The notes under the pieces are model-generated. The model was not told the origin of the DNA. It did no database searches and saw only the letters and a list, made by a program, of their open reading frames with translations. Below, one piece after another: positions 37,209 to 46,779 of a DNA stretch of 64,000 bases. Position 1 is the stretch's first letter, and each line of letters begins with the position of its first letter. The translations under genes were made by a program, and so were the position numbers. The DNA comes from Lysobacter prati (GTDB lineage Bacteria; Pseudomonadota; Gammaproteobacteria; Xanthomonadales; Xanthomonadaceae), in contig NZ_VLNV01000011.1 in assembly GCF_009765215.1 (NCBI RefSeq), forward strand, positions 1 through 64,000. The letters run 5' to 3'.

Positions 37209-37240
37209 TCGTCTTTCAACCGCACGCCCGCTGCGCGGGC

Positions 37241-37269
37241 GCCTGGATCCCGGCTTTCGCCGGGATGAC
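37241..37269. repeat. REP-like repeat, family B (single unit)
   Basis: GGATCCCGGCTTTCGCCGGGATGAC hairpin within 10 bp of the transporter stop; same family as 19904-20015. Confidence 0.75.
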
Positions 37270-37271
37270 GG

Positions 37272-38816
37272 TCATTTCACGCCATGCATCAGCTTCTGCA
37301 CCAGGGGTGCGATCAGGAACAGCAGCACGCCGGCGCCGACCAGGGCCCAGAAGCCGAAGGTGTAACCGCTCAGCGCCGAGGCCGTGGTCATGCCGCCTTC
37401 GCCGCTGACGTGGCCGGCGAAGATGCCCGACAGGTTGTTGCCGATGCCGGTCGAGAGGAACCAGCCGCCCATGCCGAAACCGACCAGGCGCAGCGGTGCC
37501 AGCTTGGTCACCATCGACAGGCCGATCGGCGACAGGCACAGCTCACCGATCGACTGGATCCAGTACACCGCGAACAGCGTCCAGAACGGGATCAGGCCGG
37601 CGGCCGTGACCAGCTTCGACAGCGCGAACATCAGCAGCAGGAACGCCAGGCCGTTGAAGATCAGACCCAGGCCGAACTTGCGCGGGATCGACGGGTTGGC
37701 GCGGCCCAGCTTGACCCAACCCCAGGCGATCAGCGGCGCCATGGTGATGATCGCCACCGAGTTGACGCTCTGGAACCAGGCCGTCGGGAACACGCGCTCG
37801 CCGCTCAGCGAGTAGACCAGGTTGGCCAGTCCGGGGCCGAAGATGTCGCGGTCGACGATCTTGTCGGCGAGGAAGGTGAAGGAACTGCCGGCCTGCTCGA
37901 AGAACATCCAGAACAGGATGTTGAAGGTGAAGATGATCAGCATCGCGATGCAGCGGTCGCGCTGGACGGCACCTTCACGGAAGGCCTCGACCAGCAACAT
38001 GCCGCACAGCGCCAGGAACATCACCGTCAGCACGCCCTGCAGCGCGCCGGCGCCCATGGCCAGCAGGAAGTACACGACCGGGATAGCGCAGAGCGCGCCG
38101 ATCAGCACGTACAGCACCTTGCGCTTGTCCGCGCTCTCCGCCGGCGGGCGGCCGATGCCTTCCAGTCCACGGCGGCCGAACCAGAACCACACCAGGCTGA
38201 TCAGCATGCCCACGCCGGCCGCCATGAACACGACCTTGTAGGCCGGCATGGTGTCGGTGCCGAAGATCTTGCGCGCCAGGTACTGGGTCAGCAGCGGCGC
38301 CAGCATCGCGCCGAGGTTGATGCCCATGTAGAAGATGGTGAAGCCCGAGTCGCGACGTTCGTCACCGACGTTGTAGAGCTTGCCCACCATCGTCGAGATG
38401 TTCGGCTTGAACAGGCCGTTGCCGACCACGATCGTGGCCAGGCCGAGCTTGAAGATGGCCTCGTTGGGCAGCGCGATCATGAACAGACCCGCGGCCATGA
38501 TCACCGCGCCGAGCAGGATCGACCGCTGGTACCCCAGGACCCGGTCGGCGATGTAGCCGCCGAAGATCGCCGCGGCGTACACCAGCGCCAGGTAGGCGCC
38601 ATAGACGCGGTTGGCCGGAGCCTCGCCCGCGGAATCGCCACCGTAGAACTGGGCGACGATGTACAGCACCAGCGCCCAGCGGATGCCGTAGAACGCGAAG
38701 CGCTCCCAGAACTCCGTCATGAAGAGCATCCACAGCGGCTTGGGATGTCCCAAGGTCTGCTTGAACTCCGGGATGGGTGCGGCCTGGCCGGGCGTAGGTA
38801 TAGCGGTTCCGCTCAT
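37272..38816 (-). CDS. POT-family proton-dependent oligopeptide transporter
   Basis: A 514-residue MFS transporter with 12-14 helices. The family signature is FMTEFWERFAFYGIRWALVLY near the N-terminus (ExxERF motif) and FTIFYMGINLGAMLAPLL in helix 5. It imports di- and tripeptides with protons. I chose the ATG at 38816 (MSGTAIPTPG); the upstream extension is unlike the family. The 284 bp upstream to the NUDIX gene holds no clear feature. Confidence 0.92.
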   Translation of the reverse strand: MSGTAIPTPGQAAPIPEFKQTLGHPKPLWMLFMTEFWERFAFYGIRWALVLYIVAQFYGGDSAGEAPANRVYGAYLALVYAAAIFGGYIADRVLGYQRSILLGAVIMAAGLFMIALPNEAIFKLGLATIVVGNGLFKPNISTMVGKLYNVGDERRDSGFTIFYMGINLGAMLAPLLTQYLARKIFGTDTMPAYKVVFMAAGVGMLISLVWFWFGRRGLEGIGRPPAESADKRKVLYVLIGALCAIPVVYFLLAMGAGALQGVLTVMFLALCGMLLVEAFREGAVQRDRCIAMLIIFTFNILFWMFFEQAGSSFTFLADKIVDRDIFGPGLANLVYSLSGERVFPTAWFQSVNSVAIITMAPLIAWGWVKLGRANPSIPRKFGLGLIFNGLAFLLLMFALSKLVTAAGLIPFWTLFAVYWIQSIGELCLSPIGLSMVTKLAPLRLVGFGMGGWFLSTGIGNNLSGIFAGHVSGEGGMTTASALSGYTFGFWALVGAGVLLFLIAPLVQKLMHGVK

Positions 38817-39100
38817 GCGGTGTCCCCTGAAAATCGAATACTGAGTGGGCAAATACTGAAAAGGAAAAACCCACGCCGGCTGGCACGGGACCGGGGAGAT
38901 TTACCGGCTGAAGCGGGTCTCGTCAAACCTGTGTGAAGACCAAGCAGAATGTGCTGCGCCGCAACATCAAAGCTGAATAGCCGTCGCACTTGCGCAGGAA
39001 GGCGCTCAGCCTGACAGGGCAACTGATTCGGCCAAATCAGGACATGACCGAGGATGGGTGGTTTCGGCCCTTTCCGGCCCAGCTGCGCCGGCCTGCCCGC

Positions 39101-39520
39101 TCAGCCGCCGCCCAGGGCCTGGGCCAGCAAGCGCGGGAAGTCCGGATGCGCGGCTGCCAGACGCTGCTGCGCCTGTTCGAGGGTGCTCCAGGACAGGGCC
39201 GCGTGCTCTTGCCCAGTAAGTTCCTGCCGGTTCTGCGGCGTGCCGCTCCAGGCCTCGACGACATACAGGCGCAACCGCCACGGCTCCGGCACATCGCCGC
39301 TGATGGCGTCCAGGTAGCGCATGCGCGTGGGAGCGATGCCCAGCTCCTCGTCGAGCTCGCGCCGCAGCGCCCCGTCGGCGCTTTCGCCGGGCTCGATATG
39401 GCCGCCGAACACGTCCCAGGCGCCGGCCAGCCAGTCGCAGTCGTCGCTGCGCAGGCCCAGCAGCACCTCGCCATCCTTGACGATGAACGCGCCGACGCAG
39501 TCGTGCACGCGCGCTGCCAC
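39101..39520 (-). CDS. NUDIX hydrolase
   Basis: A 139-residue Nudix protein. The box G-x5-E-x7-REUxEExGU is complete in GGHIEPGESADGALRRELDE followed by ELGI. It hydrolyses a nucleoside diphosphate linked to another moiety; the substrate is unknown. I chose the GTG at 39520, which lies 4 nt after the kynA stop. A longer frame to 39559 would overlap kynA. It is coupled to kynA. Confidence 0.82.
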   Translation of the reverse strand: MAARVHDCVGAFIVKDGEVLLGLRSDDCDWLAGAWDVFGGHIEPGESADGALRRELDEELGIAPTRMRYLDAISGDVPEPWRLRLYVVEAWSGTPQNRQELTGQEHAALSWSTLEQAQQRLAAAHPDFPRLLAQALGGG

Positions 39521-39524
39521 GGAA

Positions 39525-40406
39525 TCACCCCGGCGTTGCGCCGTAACTGCCGCCGGCACCGATCACCGTGCGCACGTCGAACAGCTCGGGGAAGAAGGTC
39601 AGCTCCAGCGCCTGCTTGAGGAAACCCACGCCGCTGGAACCGCCGGTGCCGCTCTTGAAGCCGATGATGCGCATCACCGTGCGCATGTGGCGGAAGCGCC
39701 ACAGCTGGAACTGGCTTTCCAGGTCGACCAGGTCCTCGCACAGGTGGTAGGCCTGCCAATGCGCGTCGGTGTCCTCGTAGATGCGCTCGAACACCGGCAG
39801 CAGCTCCGGGTCGGCGACATGCGCATGCGACCAGTCGCGCTCGATGTGCCGGGCCGGAACTGCGTGGCCGTGGCGGGCCAGGTAGCGCAGGGCCTCGTCG
39901 TACAGGCTCGGCGACTCGAGCACTTCGCGCAGGCTCGCCTCGGCCTTGGCGTCGTGGCCGAACACCTTGAGCATCGCGGCATTCTTGTTGCCGAGCAGGA
40001 ATTCAATGGTGCGGTACTGCAGCGACTGGAAGCCCGACGACGGCCCGAGGATCTGGCGGAATTCCATGTACTCCGACGGCGTCAGCGTCTCCAGCACCGA
40101 CCACATCTCGGTCAGCTGGCGCAGGATGTTCTTGCAGCGCGCGAAGATCTTCTGGCACTCGCCGAGGCGATCTTCGCGCAGGTGCGCGATCGCCGACTTC
40201 AGCTCGTGGATCATCAGCTTCATCCACAGCTCCGAGACCTGGTGCTGGACGATGAACAGCAATTCGTCGTGGTGTGGCGGATCGGACAGGCGTTGCTGCG
40301 CCGACAGCAGGGTGTCCAGCTGCAGGTATCCCGAATAGGTCATCCGCCCGGACAGGTCGGTGTGGATGCTCGATTCCAGTTCGCGCTCGTTCTTCTCGAC
40401 CGTCAT
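39525..40406 (-). CDS. kynA: Tryptophan 2,3-dioxygenase
   Basis: Heme enzyme that opens the indole ring of tryptophan to N-formylkynurenine. The 293-residue protein has [42 protein letters not shown] (substrate binding) and [20 protein letters not shown] (proximal His and the GTGGS loop). The start at 40406 begins [13 protein letters not shown]. No kynureninase or formamidase gene is nearby. Confidence 0.95.
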   Translation of the reverse strand: MTVEKNERELESSIHTDLSGRMTYSGYLQLDTLLSAQQRLSDPPHHDELLFIVQHQVSELWMKLMIHELKSAIAHLREDRLGECQKIFARCKNILRQLTEMWSVLETLTPSEYMEFRQILGPSSGFQSLQYRTIEFLLGNKNAAMLKVFGHDAKAEASLREVLESPSLYDEALRYLARHGHAVPARHIERDWSHAHVADPELLPVFERIYEDTDAHWQAYHLCEDLVDLESQFQLWRFRHMRTVMRIIGFKSGTGGSSGVGFLKQALELTFFPELFDVRTVIGAGGSYGATPG

Positions 40407-40765
40407 TGCAGGCTCGTTGTGGCCGGCGATGGCGCCGGCTGGGGGGGCCAAAAGGGTACCGCATCGGCGCCCGCACCCTGCCCGGGCACCGCCGCCATAC
40501 CCTGCCGTCCGGCGATTTCGGGTCGCGTCGCATACCTGTTTTTCCGCAAACTTTCATGCCGCAGCGCGCAACAGCCCTTAACACCGCGTTGGTTATGATC
40601 GTTCGCAAAGCGCGTCGGCCAGGCCTGTGTTCGGGCCGCCCAGACGCCGCGGAGCCAGGCCCGGTGCACCTTCCGGACCCAGCCCTCCGATGCGGTGATG
40701 CGCCGGCACTGGATCCGGGACGCGGCCAATTCGGACTCCCAGCCACACTATCCAGGACTCCCGCG
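40407..40765. other. Divergent intergenic region between kynA and the E1 alpha gene
   Basis: 359 bp without a credible gene. A frame in phase with E1 alpha runs through it but has no family similarity. It must hold both promoters. TATGAT at 40594-40599 is a possible -10 box for the rightward genes, about 165 bp from the ATG, which would leave a long leader. I see no strong hairpin or operator. Confidence 0.5.
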
Positions 40766-41836
40766 ATGACGGTCGCCGCGACCTTCGAAATCGAATACCT
40801 GCAATACCTCGGCCCGGACGGCAAGCTGGTGGCGGAGCTGCCGCCCGCTTTCCGCGATGCCAAGGCGCTGCTGCCGCTGTTCAAGGAAATGCTGTTCGTG
40901 CGCACCTTCGACAGCAAGGCGATTGCCTTGCAGCGCACCGGCAAGCTCGGCACCTACGCCAGCTGCCTGGGCCACGAAGCCACGCACATCGGCATCGGTG
41001 CTTCCATGCAAGCCGCTGACGTGTTCGCACCGAGCTATCGCGAATACGGCGCGCAGTTCATGCGCGGCGTGCTGCCGCGCGAAGTGCTGCTTTACTGGGG
41101 TGGCGACGAGCGCGGCAACGACTTCTCCGGGCCGAAGCAGGATTACGCCTGGTGCGTGCCGATCTCCACGCAATGCCTGCATGCCGCCGGCGCCGCGCTG
41201 GCGTTCAAGCTGCGCAAGCAGAAACAGCTGGCAGTGGCCTGCTGCGGCGACGGCGGTTCGTCCAAGACCGACTTCTATGCCGCGCTCAATTCCGCCGGCG
41301 CCTACAAGCTGCCGCTGGTGCTGTGCGTGATCAACAACGGCTGGGCAATCTCGGTGCCGCGCTCGGCGCAGACCGGCGCCCAGACGCTGGCGCAGAAGGG
41401 CCTGGCCGGCGGCCTGCACTGCCTGCAGGTCGACGGCAACGACCTGATCGCCGTGCTCGAGGGCATGCGCCGCGCCAGCGAGCTTGCCCGCAGCGGTGAA
41501 GGCGGCAGCGTGATCGAGTTCATGACCTATCGCCTGCACGACCACACCACCGCCGACGATGCCCGTCGCTATCGCGATGATGCCGAGGTCAAGTCGGCCT
41601 GGACGCGCGAGCCGATCACCCGCCTGCGCACGTACCTGACCGCACAGGGCGTGTGGAGCGAGGACGAGGAGAAGGCCTGGGCGGAGGAATGCGGCAAGCG
41701 GGTCGACGTCGAGATCAACGCCTATCTGGAAACGCCGGTGCAGCCGGTCGAGGCGATGTTCGATTACCTCTATGCCGACATGCCGCCGGACGTCGCCGCC
41801 CAGCGCGCCTACGTGCTGGCGCAGGAGGGTCGCTGA
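40766..41836 (+). CDS. pdhA: 2-Oxoacid dehydrogenase E1 component, alpha subunit
   Basis: Thiamine-diphosphate-dependent decarboxylase subunit of a pyruvate or branched-chain 2-oxoacid dehydrogenase complex. It has 356 residues with the ThDP motif GDGGSSKTDFYAALN...INNGWAIS and the phosphorylation-loop-like HDHTTADDARRYRDD. The start at 40766 begins MTVAATFEIEYLQYLGPDG. The stop overlaps the beta-subunit start (TGATG). Substrate preference is unresolved; the heterodimeric E1 is closer to branched-chain and acetoin-type complexes than to E. coli AceE. Confidence 0.9.
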   Translation: MTVAATFEIEYLQYLGPDGKLVAELPPAFRDAKALLPLFKEMLFVRTFDSKAIALQRTGKLGTYASCLGHEATHIGIGASMQAADVFAPSYREYGAQFMRGVLPREVLLYWGGDERGNDFSGPKQDYAWCVPISTQCLHAAGAALAFKLRKQKQLAVACCGDGGSSKTDFYAALNSAGAYKLPLVLCVINNGWAISVPRSAQTGAQTLAQKGLAGGLHCLQVDGNDLIAVLEGMRRASELARSGEGGSVIEFMTYRLHDHTTADDARRYRDDAEVKSAWTREPITRLRTYLTAQGVWSEDEEKAWAEECGKRVDVEINAYLETPVQPVEAMFDYLYADMPPDVAAQRAYVLAQEGR

Positions 41837-42888
41837 TGAGCGTCGAGGATCCCATCAAGACAGCAGCAACCAAGGGTTCGACTGCCATGGCCAGCGCTCC
41901 GGCAACGCCCACCGCGATCACCCTGATCGAAGCCATCACCCAGGCGCTCGCCTACGAGATGCGCGCCGACGAGACCGTGCTGGTGCTGGGCGAGGACGTT
42001 GGCGTCAACGGCGGCGTGTTCCGCGCCACCGCCGGCCTGCAGCAGCAGTTCGGCCCCGAGCGCGTGCTCGACACGCCGCTGGACGAAACCACCATCGCCG
42101 GCCTCACCGTCGGCCTGGCCGCGCAGGGCATGAAGCCGGTCGCCGAGTCGCAGTTCGACGGCTTCGTCTACCCGATGGTCGACCACATCATCTGCCACGC
42201 CGCGCGCTTCCGTTACCGCACCCGCGGTCGCCTGACCTGCCCGATGGTGCTGCGCGTGCCGTGGGGCGGTGGCATCCGCGCGCCGGAGCACCATAGCGAA
42301 GCCAACGAATCGATCTTCACCAACGTGCCGGGCCTGCGCGTGGTCATGCCGTCGTCGCCGGCGCGTGCCTACGGCCTGCTGCTGGCCGCGATCCGCGAAC
42401 CGGATCCGGTGATCTTCATGGAGCCCAAGCGCATCTACCGCCAGTACAAGGAAGTGGTGCCCGACGACGGCGAAGCCTTGCCGCTGGACGTGTGCTACGT
42501 GCTGCGCGACGGCACCGACGTGACCCTGGTGACCTGGGGCGCGCAGGTGAAGGAAACGCTCGAAGCCGCCGAAAAGCTGGCCGCGCAGGGCATCAGTGCC
42601 GAGGTCATCGACGTGGCGACGCTGCGTCCGCTCGACTTCGCCACGATCGCCGAATCGGTCAGCCGCACCGGCCGCTGCGTGATCGTGCATGAAGCGCCCA
42701 AGACCGCCGGCTTCGGCGCCGAGATCGCCGCGCGCCTGGCCGAGGAGTCGATGTTCGACCTGGTCGCACCGGTTGAGCGCGTCACCGGCTACGACACGCA
42801 CATCCCGCTGTTCCGCCTGGAGATGAAGTACCTGCCCAGCGTGGAGCGCATCGTCACCGCGGCCAAGCGGACCCTGGCGGCGAGCTGA
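41836..42888 (+). CDS. pdhB: 2-Oxoacid dehydrogenase E1 component, beta subunit
   Basis: Pairs with the alpha subunit to form the active ThDP site. The 350-residue protein has VLGEDVGVNGGVFRAT, TPLDETTIAGLTVGLA, VPWGGGIRAPEHHSEANE and the C-terminal DVTLVTWGAQVKETLE domain. The ATG at 41836 overlaps the upstream stop. A second ATG at 41887 (MASAPATPTAITLIE) could be the true start, since the first 17 residues look unconserved. Confidence 0.92.
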   Translation: MSVEDPIKTAATKGSTAMASAPATPTAITLIEAITQALAYEMRADETVLVLGEDVGVNGGVFRATAGLQQQFGPERVLDTPLDETTIAGLTVGLAAQGMKPVAESQFDGFVYPMVDHIICHAARFRYRTRGRLTCPMVLRVPWGGGIRAPEHHSEANESIFTNVPGLRVVMPSSPARAYGLLLAAIREPDPVIFMEPKRIYRQYKEVVPDDGEALPLDVCYVLRDGTDVTLVTWGAQVKETLEAAEKLAAQGISAEVIDVATLRPLDFATIAESVSRTGRCVIVHEAPKTAGFGAEIAARLAEESMFDLVAPVERVTGYDTHIPLFRLEMKYLPSVERIVTAAKRTLAAS

Positions 42889-42902
42889 GGACACAGCCAG
42901 GC

Positions 42903-43265
42903 ATGCGCCACGCCCGCGTCGTAGTCGCCCACCGCGCACCGGATCGCCCGGCGATCCGGATCGCACGCGGCGAGGAAGTGACGCTGGGCGAGCGCGACCG
43001 CGACTGGCCGCAGTTCGTCTGGACGACAATCGCCGAAGGACACGGCGGCTGGGTTCCGGTGGCCCTGTTCGACAGCGAGCAGGGCACGGCCAAGGCACTG
43101 TCGGACTACGACACGCGCGAGCTCGATACCCGCGCCGACGAGATCGTCACCCTGCACTACGAACTGGCGCAGTGGTGGTGGGCGGAGAATGCGCTGGGCA
43201 TGCAGGGCTGGATCCCGGCACGCGCACTGGAAGTCCTCGACGACGACGAAGGTGAGGACGCATGA
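42903..43265 (+). CDS. SH3-like domain protein in the 2-oxoacid dehydrogenase operon
   Basis: A 120-residue protein with two SH3-like halves. The first is [24 protein letters not shown] followed by [11 protein letters not shown]; the second is [27 protein letters not shown]. Both end with the GWVP/GWIP pattern of bacterial SH3 folds. There is no signal peptide. Function unknown; it is co-transcribed with E1 and overlaps the cupin gene by 4 nt. Confidence 0.72.
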   Translation: MRHARVVVAHRAPDRPAIRIARGEEVTLGERDRDWPQFVWTTIAEGHGGWVPVALFDSEQGTAKALSDYDTRELDTRADEIVTLHYELAQWWWAENALGMQGWIPARALEVLDDDEGEDA

Positions 43266-43654
43266 GCGACGCATCCGTACCCGCGCAAGCAATGTCGCAG
43301 GCCATCAACCTGACGGACAAGCTGGCGCAGTTTGCGCAGCACTGGTCGCCGCGCGTGGTTGCCCAGATGAACGACGTGCAGTTCAAGCTGGTGAAGATGC
43401 AGGGCGATTTCGTCTGGCATTCACACGAGGACACCGACGAAGTGTTCATCGTCGTCAAGGGCCGGATGGAGATTGGCTTCCGCGATCATGACGTGGTGCT
43501 GCGCGAAGGCGAGATGTGCGTCATCCCGCGCGGCGTCGAGCACATCACCCGTGCCGGCGAGGAATGCCATGCGCTGATCATCGAGCCGGCCGGCGTGGTC
43601 AACACCGGTGATGCCGGTGGCGACCTGACGGCGCGCAATGATGTGTGGATCTGA
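43262..43654 (+). CDS. Cupin-domain protein
   Basis: A 130-residue single-domain cupin. Cupin motif 1 is [23 protein letters not shown] (His, His, Glu as metal ligands) and motif 2 is [13 protein letters not shown]. It resembles small sugar-isomerase-like cupins; the substrate is unknown. It begins inside the SH3-protein stop (ATGA) and lies 100 bp before the E2 gene. Confidence 0.82.
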   Translation: MSDASVPAQAMSQAINLTDKLAQFAQHWSPRVVAQMNDVQFKLVKMQGDFVWHSHEDTDEVFIVVKGRMEIGFRDHDVVLREGEMCVIPRGVEHITRAGEECHALIIEPAGVVNTGDAGGDLTARNDVWI

Positions 43655-43754
43655 GCACTGTGAACTGACCCGAGAATTTCGAAGTGACGCGGCACGCCGC
43701 GCCACGAACAACCATAGCGATACCCCAGCGACGCAACCCTAGGGACGACACCGT

Positions 43755-45140
43755 ATGAGCAACAAGACCTTCTTCCTTCCCGACCTCGGCGAGGGCCTGC
43801 CCGACGCGACCATCGTCGAGTGGTTCGTGAAGGAGGGCGACACCATCCGCCTGGACGACAACCTGGTGTCGATGGAAACCGCCAAGGCCGTGGTCGAGGT
43901 GCCCTCGCCGGTGTCCGGCAAGGTGATCAGGCTCGCCGGTGGCCCGGGCGACGTGATCATCACCGGCAAGATGCTGGCCGAGTTCGAGATCGATCCGTCG
44001 ATGCCGCAGCGCGCCGAGGGCCAGGACACCGGCCACCACCACGGCGCCGGCAGCCACGCCCCCGAGGCGGGCGACCAGGTGATCGCCTCCGATGAAGGCG
44101 GCACGATCAGCGCCGGCGATCAGGCTGCGGCGCCCCAGGCCGAGACCAAGCGCGACGACGCCGGCACCGTGGTCGGCGCGATGCAGAGCTCCGATGCGGT
44201 GCGCAGCGAACAGGCCGTCGCGGTCGGCGGCGTCAAGGCGATGCCGGCCGTACGCGCACTGGCGCGCAAGCTGGGGGTCGACCTGACGCGCGTGCGCGCG
44301 ACCGGTGCCGACAGCGTGGTGACGATGGACGACGTGAAGCGCGCTGCCGCAGATGGTTCGGCCAAGGCCGGCGCGGCTCCGGTGGCAGCGGCTCCGACTC
44401 CGGCCCCTGCCCGCGCCGCGGCAGAAGCCGCTCCCGCTGCACGCAGCACGCTTTCGCAAGCCGGCAAGCCGGTCCGCACGCAGCCGCCGGGCGTCAGCGC
44501 CAGCGGCCAGCCCGAACAGCTCAAGGGCGTGCGCCGCAACATGGCGCGGGTGATGGCCGATGCCCACGCCAAGGTCGTCCCGACCACGCTGTGCGACGAC
44601 GCCGACCTGCACGCCTGGGTCGGCAAGCAGGACATCACCGCGCGCCTGGTGCGTGCGATGGTCGCCGCCTGCAAGGCCGTGCCGGCGCTCAATGCCTGGT
44701 TCGACGGCGACAACCTCAGCCGCACCCTGCACCCGCAGGTCGACATCGGCATCGCGGTCGACACCGACGACGGCCTGTTCGTGCCGGCGCTGCGCAATGC
44801 CGACATGCTCGACGCCGCCGGCGTGCGCACCGCGATCCAGCGCCTGCGCGCGCAGGTCGAGGAGCGTTCGATTCCGGCCAGCGAACTGAGCGGCTACACG
44901 ATCTCGCTGTCCAACTTCGGCATGTTCGCCGGTCGCTATGCGACGCCGGTGGTGGTGCCGCCGTGCGTGGCGATCGTCGGCGCGGGCAAGCTCAGCCATG
45001 ACGTGGTCGCGGTGATCGGTGGCATCGAAGTGCACCGCCGCATGCCGATCTCGCTGACCTTCGACCACCGCGCCTGCACCGGCGGCGAAGCGGCGCGCTT
45101 CCTCAAGGCGCTGCTGGACGACATGGCGCAACCGACTTGA
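43755..45140 (+). CDS. pdhC: 2-Oxoacid dehydrogenase E2 (dihydrolipoyl acyltransferase)
   Basis: Core of the complex: moves the acyl group from lipoamide to CoA. A 461-residue protein with one lipoyl domain (lipoylated Lys44 in METAKAVVEV), an Ala/Pro-rich linker, a peripheral-subunit-binding domain (about 158-200, AVRALARKLGVDLTRVRATG), a second Ala/Pro linker, and the catalytic domain (about 245-461). The catalytic His438 is in TFDHRACTGGEAA. The usual HxxxDG motif reads HRACTG, with Thr442 where Asp is expected. No E3 gene is in this window. Confidence 0.9.
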   Translation: MSNKTFFLPDLGEGLPDATIVEWFVKEGDTIRLDDNLVSMETAKAVVEVPSPVSGKVIRLAGGPGDVIITGKMLAEFEIDPSMPQRAEGQDTGHHHGAGSHAPEAGDQVIASDEGGTISAGDQAAAPQAETKRDDAGTVVGAMQSSDAVRSEQAVAVGGVKAMPAVRALARKLGVDLTRVRATGADSVVTMDDVKRAAADGSAKAGAAPVAAAPTPAPARAAAEAAPAARSTLSQAGKPVRTQPPGVSASGQPEQLKGVRRNMARVMADAHAKVVPTTLCDDADLHAWVGKQDITARLVRAMVAACKAVPALNAWFDGDNLSRTLHPQVDIGIAVDTDDGLFVPALRNADMLDAAGVRTAIQRLRAQVEERSIPASELSGYTISLSNFGMFAGRYATPVVVPPCVAIVGAGKLSHDVVAVIGGIEVHRRMPISLTFDHRACTGGEAARFLKALLDDMAQPT

Positions 45141-45154
45141 CCAAGGATTGACCG

Positions 45155-45541
45155 ATGGCACATCGCAGTCGCCTTGCCGGTTTCATCATCGATTGCCAGA
45201 CCGACGACCTCGCCCCCGCGGCGAGGTTCTGGAGCCAGGCGCTCGGCGCCAGCATTGCCGATCCGGATGCGGGCGATGTTCCCGGCACTTATGTCCAGTT
45301 CGGCGATACACGCGACAGTCTGCAGATCGAAGTGCAGAAGGTCGATCATCCTTCGCGTGTGCACCTGGACATCGAGTCTGACGACATCGACGCCGAAGCG
45401 GCACGGCTGGAGAAGCTCGGCGCGAAGAAGATCGCGTTCGTCAAACGCTGGTGGGTGATGGAAGCGCCGACAGGACAGCGTTTCTGCGTGATCAAGATGC
45501 GCCACCCGGAACTGGGCACGCCGCCGACCACCTGGGACTGA
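45155..45541 (+). CDS. VOC-family (glyoxalase-like) protein
   Basis: A 128-residue vicinal-oxygen-chelate protein with two beta-alpha-beta-beta-beta units: LAGFIIDCQTDDLAPAARFW then VHLDIESDDIDAEAARLE, ending PTGQRFCVIKM. It resembles the glyoxalase-like domain proteins of unknown substrate found in many proteobacteria. It is 14 bp after the E2 gene and probably belongs to the same transcript. Confidence 0.78.
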   Translation: MAHRSRLAGFIIDCQTDDLAPAARFWSQALGASIADPDAGDVPGTYVQFGDTRDSLQIEVQKVDHPSRVHLDIESDDIDAEAARLEKLGAKKIAFVKRWWVMEAPTGQRFCVIKMRHPELGTPPTTWD

Positions 45542-45547
45542 GATGGA

Positions 45548-46651
45548 TCAGCCGCCGTGCAGCGGCGTGTCGTCGGCGACGACGCAATTGCGACCGCGCG
45601 CCTTGGCGCGGTAGAGCGCCTGGTCGGCGCGGTCGAACACCTGCTCGGACCAGTCGCGCGTCGGCTCGCCGGCGGCCAGGCCAATCGATACGGTCAATTC
45701 GAACGGCAGCGCCGCCTGCGCCAGGCGCTGGCGGACGCGTTCGGCGACCTGGGCCGCGACGGCCAGTCGCGTGTCCGGCAGCAGCACCAGGAATTCCTCG
45801 CCGCCATAGCGGACGGCAACGTCGTCGGTCCGTATTGAAGCGGCCACGGCATCGGCAACCGCACGCAGCGCGCGATCGCCCAGCAGGTGTCCATGGCGAT
45901 CGTTGACGTCCTTGAAGTGGTCCACATCCAGCAGCATCAACGTGTAAGGCGCTCGCTGAAGCTGCAGCATCGCCTCGGGATTGTCGCGCAGCTGCACGAG
46001 CGCGGCCCGGTTGAGCAGACCGGTCAGCGCATCGTGGGTGGCGCTGTGCAGCAGTTGGTCGTTGCGCCGCTGCAGGTCGGCACGTGCATCCTCCAGCCGT
46101 TGCGCGAACGCCTCGCGCTCCGACAACAGCCGCCGCTGCTCAAGCGCATAGCGGCGCAGCTCGAGCAGGTGCTGGGTCTGCCGCGCGAGCACTTCCAGGC
46201 CCTCGCGTTGCGCGCTGGTCAACGTGCGCGGGCGCGTGTCGAGCACGCATACGGTGCCGATTGCATGACCATCGGGACTCAATAGCGGCGTGCCCGCGTA
46301 GAAGCGCAACGGCTGCTTGCCGATGCGGATATCCGGCCGAGGGAACGAAGGCTGGGCAGCGAGGTCCTCGATCACCAGCGTCTGCCCGGGCGCCATGATG
46401 GCGCGGTCGCAGATCGCCTGGTCGCGCGGTGTCTGCCGGGTATCGAAGCCGATCTGCGCCTTGAACCACTGCCGATCGTGATCGACCAGCGAGATGGCCG
46501 CCGCCGGCACGTCGCACAGCGTTACCGCCAGGCGCACGATGTCGTCGTAGGCCTGTTCCGGCCCGGTGTCCACCACTGCGTACGCGTCCAGCGCCGCCTG
46601 GCGCGGCGCTTCATCTGGCAGTGGTGGAGGGAGGGGTCGGACGGCGGACAT
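45548..46651 (-). CDS. GAF-GGDEF diguanylate cyclase
   Basis: A 367-residue cytoplasmic protein that makes c-di-GMP. A GAF domain (about 25-165, HDRQWFKAQIGFDTRQTPRD...GTVCVLD) is joined by a helical linker to a GGDEF domain (205-365). The active site is intact as RYGGEEF (GGEEF at 283-287). An inhibitory I-site RxxD is present at Arg274-Asp277, five residues before GGEEF. The signal sensed by GAF is unknown. c-di-GMP from this enzyme could feed Clp. Confidence 0.92.
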   Translation of the reverse strand: MSAVRPLPPPLPDEAPRQAALDAYAVVDTGPEQAYDDIVRLAVTLCDVPAAAISLVDHDRQWFKAQIGFDTRQTPRDQAICDRAIMAPGQTLVIEDLAAQPSFPRPDIRIGKQPLRFYAGTPLLSPDGHAIGTVCVLDTRPRTLTSAQREGLEVLARQTQHLLELRRYALEQRRLLSEREAFAQRLEDARADLQRRNDQLLHSATHDALTGLLNRAALVQLRDNPEAMLQLQRAPYTLMLLDVDHFKDVNDRHGHLLGDRALRAVADAVAASIRTDDVAVRYGGEEFLVLLPDTRLAVAAQVAERVRQRLAQAALPFELTVSIGLAAGEPTRDWSEQVFDRADQALYRAKARGRNCVVADDTPLHGG

Positions 46652-46779
46652 CGGGGGTGCTGAAAGGCGGCTCAGGCTACTCCGCCGCCGTCGCCCGACC
46701 TGTGACGCAGGCCACAGCTGCGTCGATCCGACACTTCCCTGAATCCATTCAGCCAGACATCGTTAATTCTGAATAGGGA

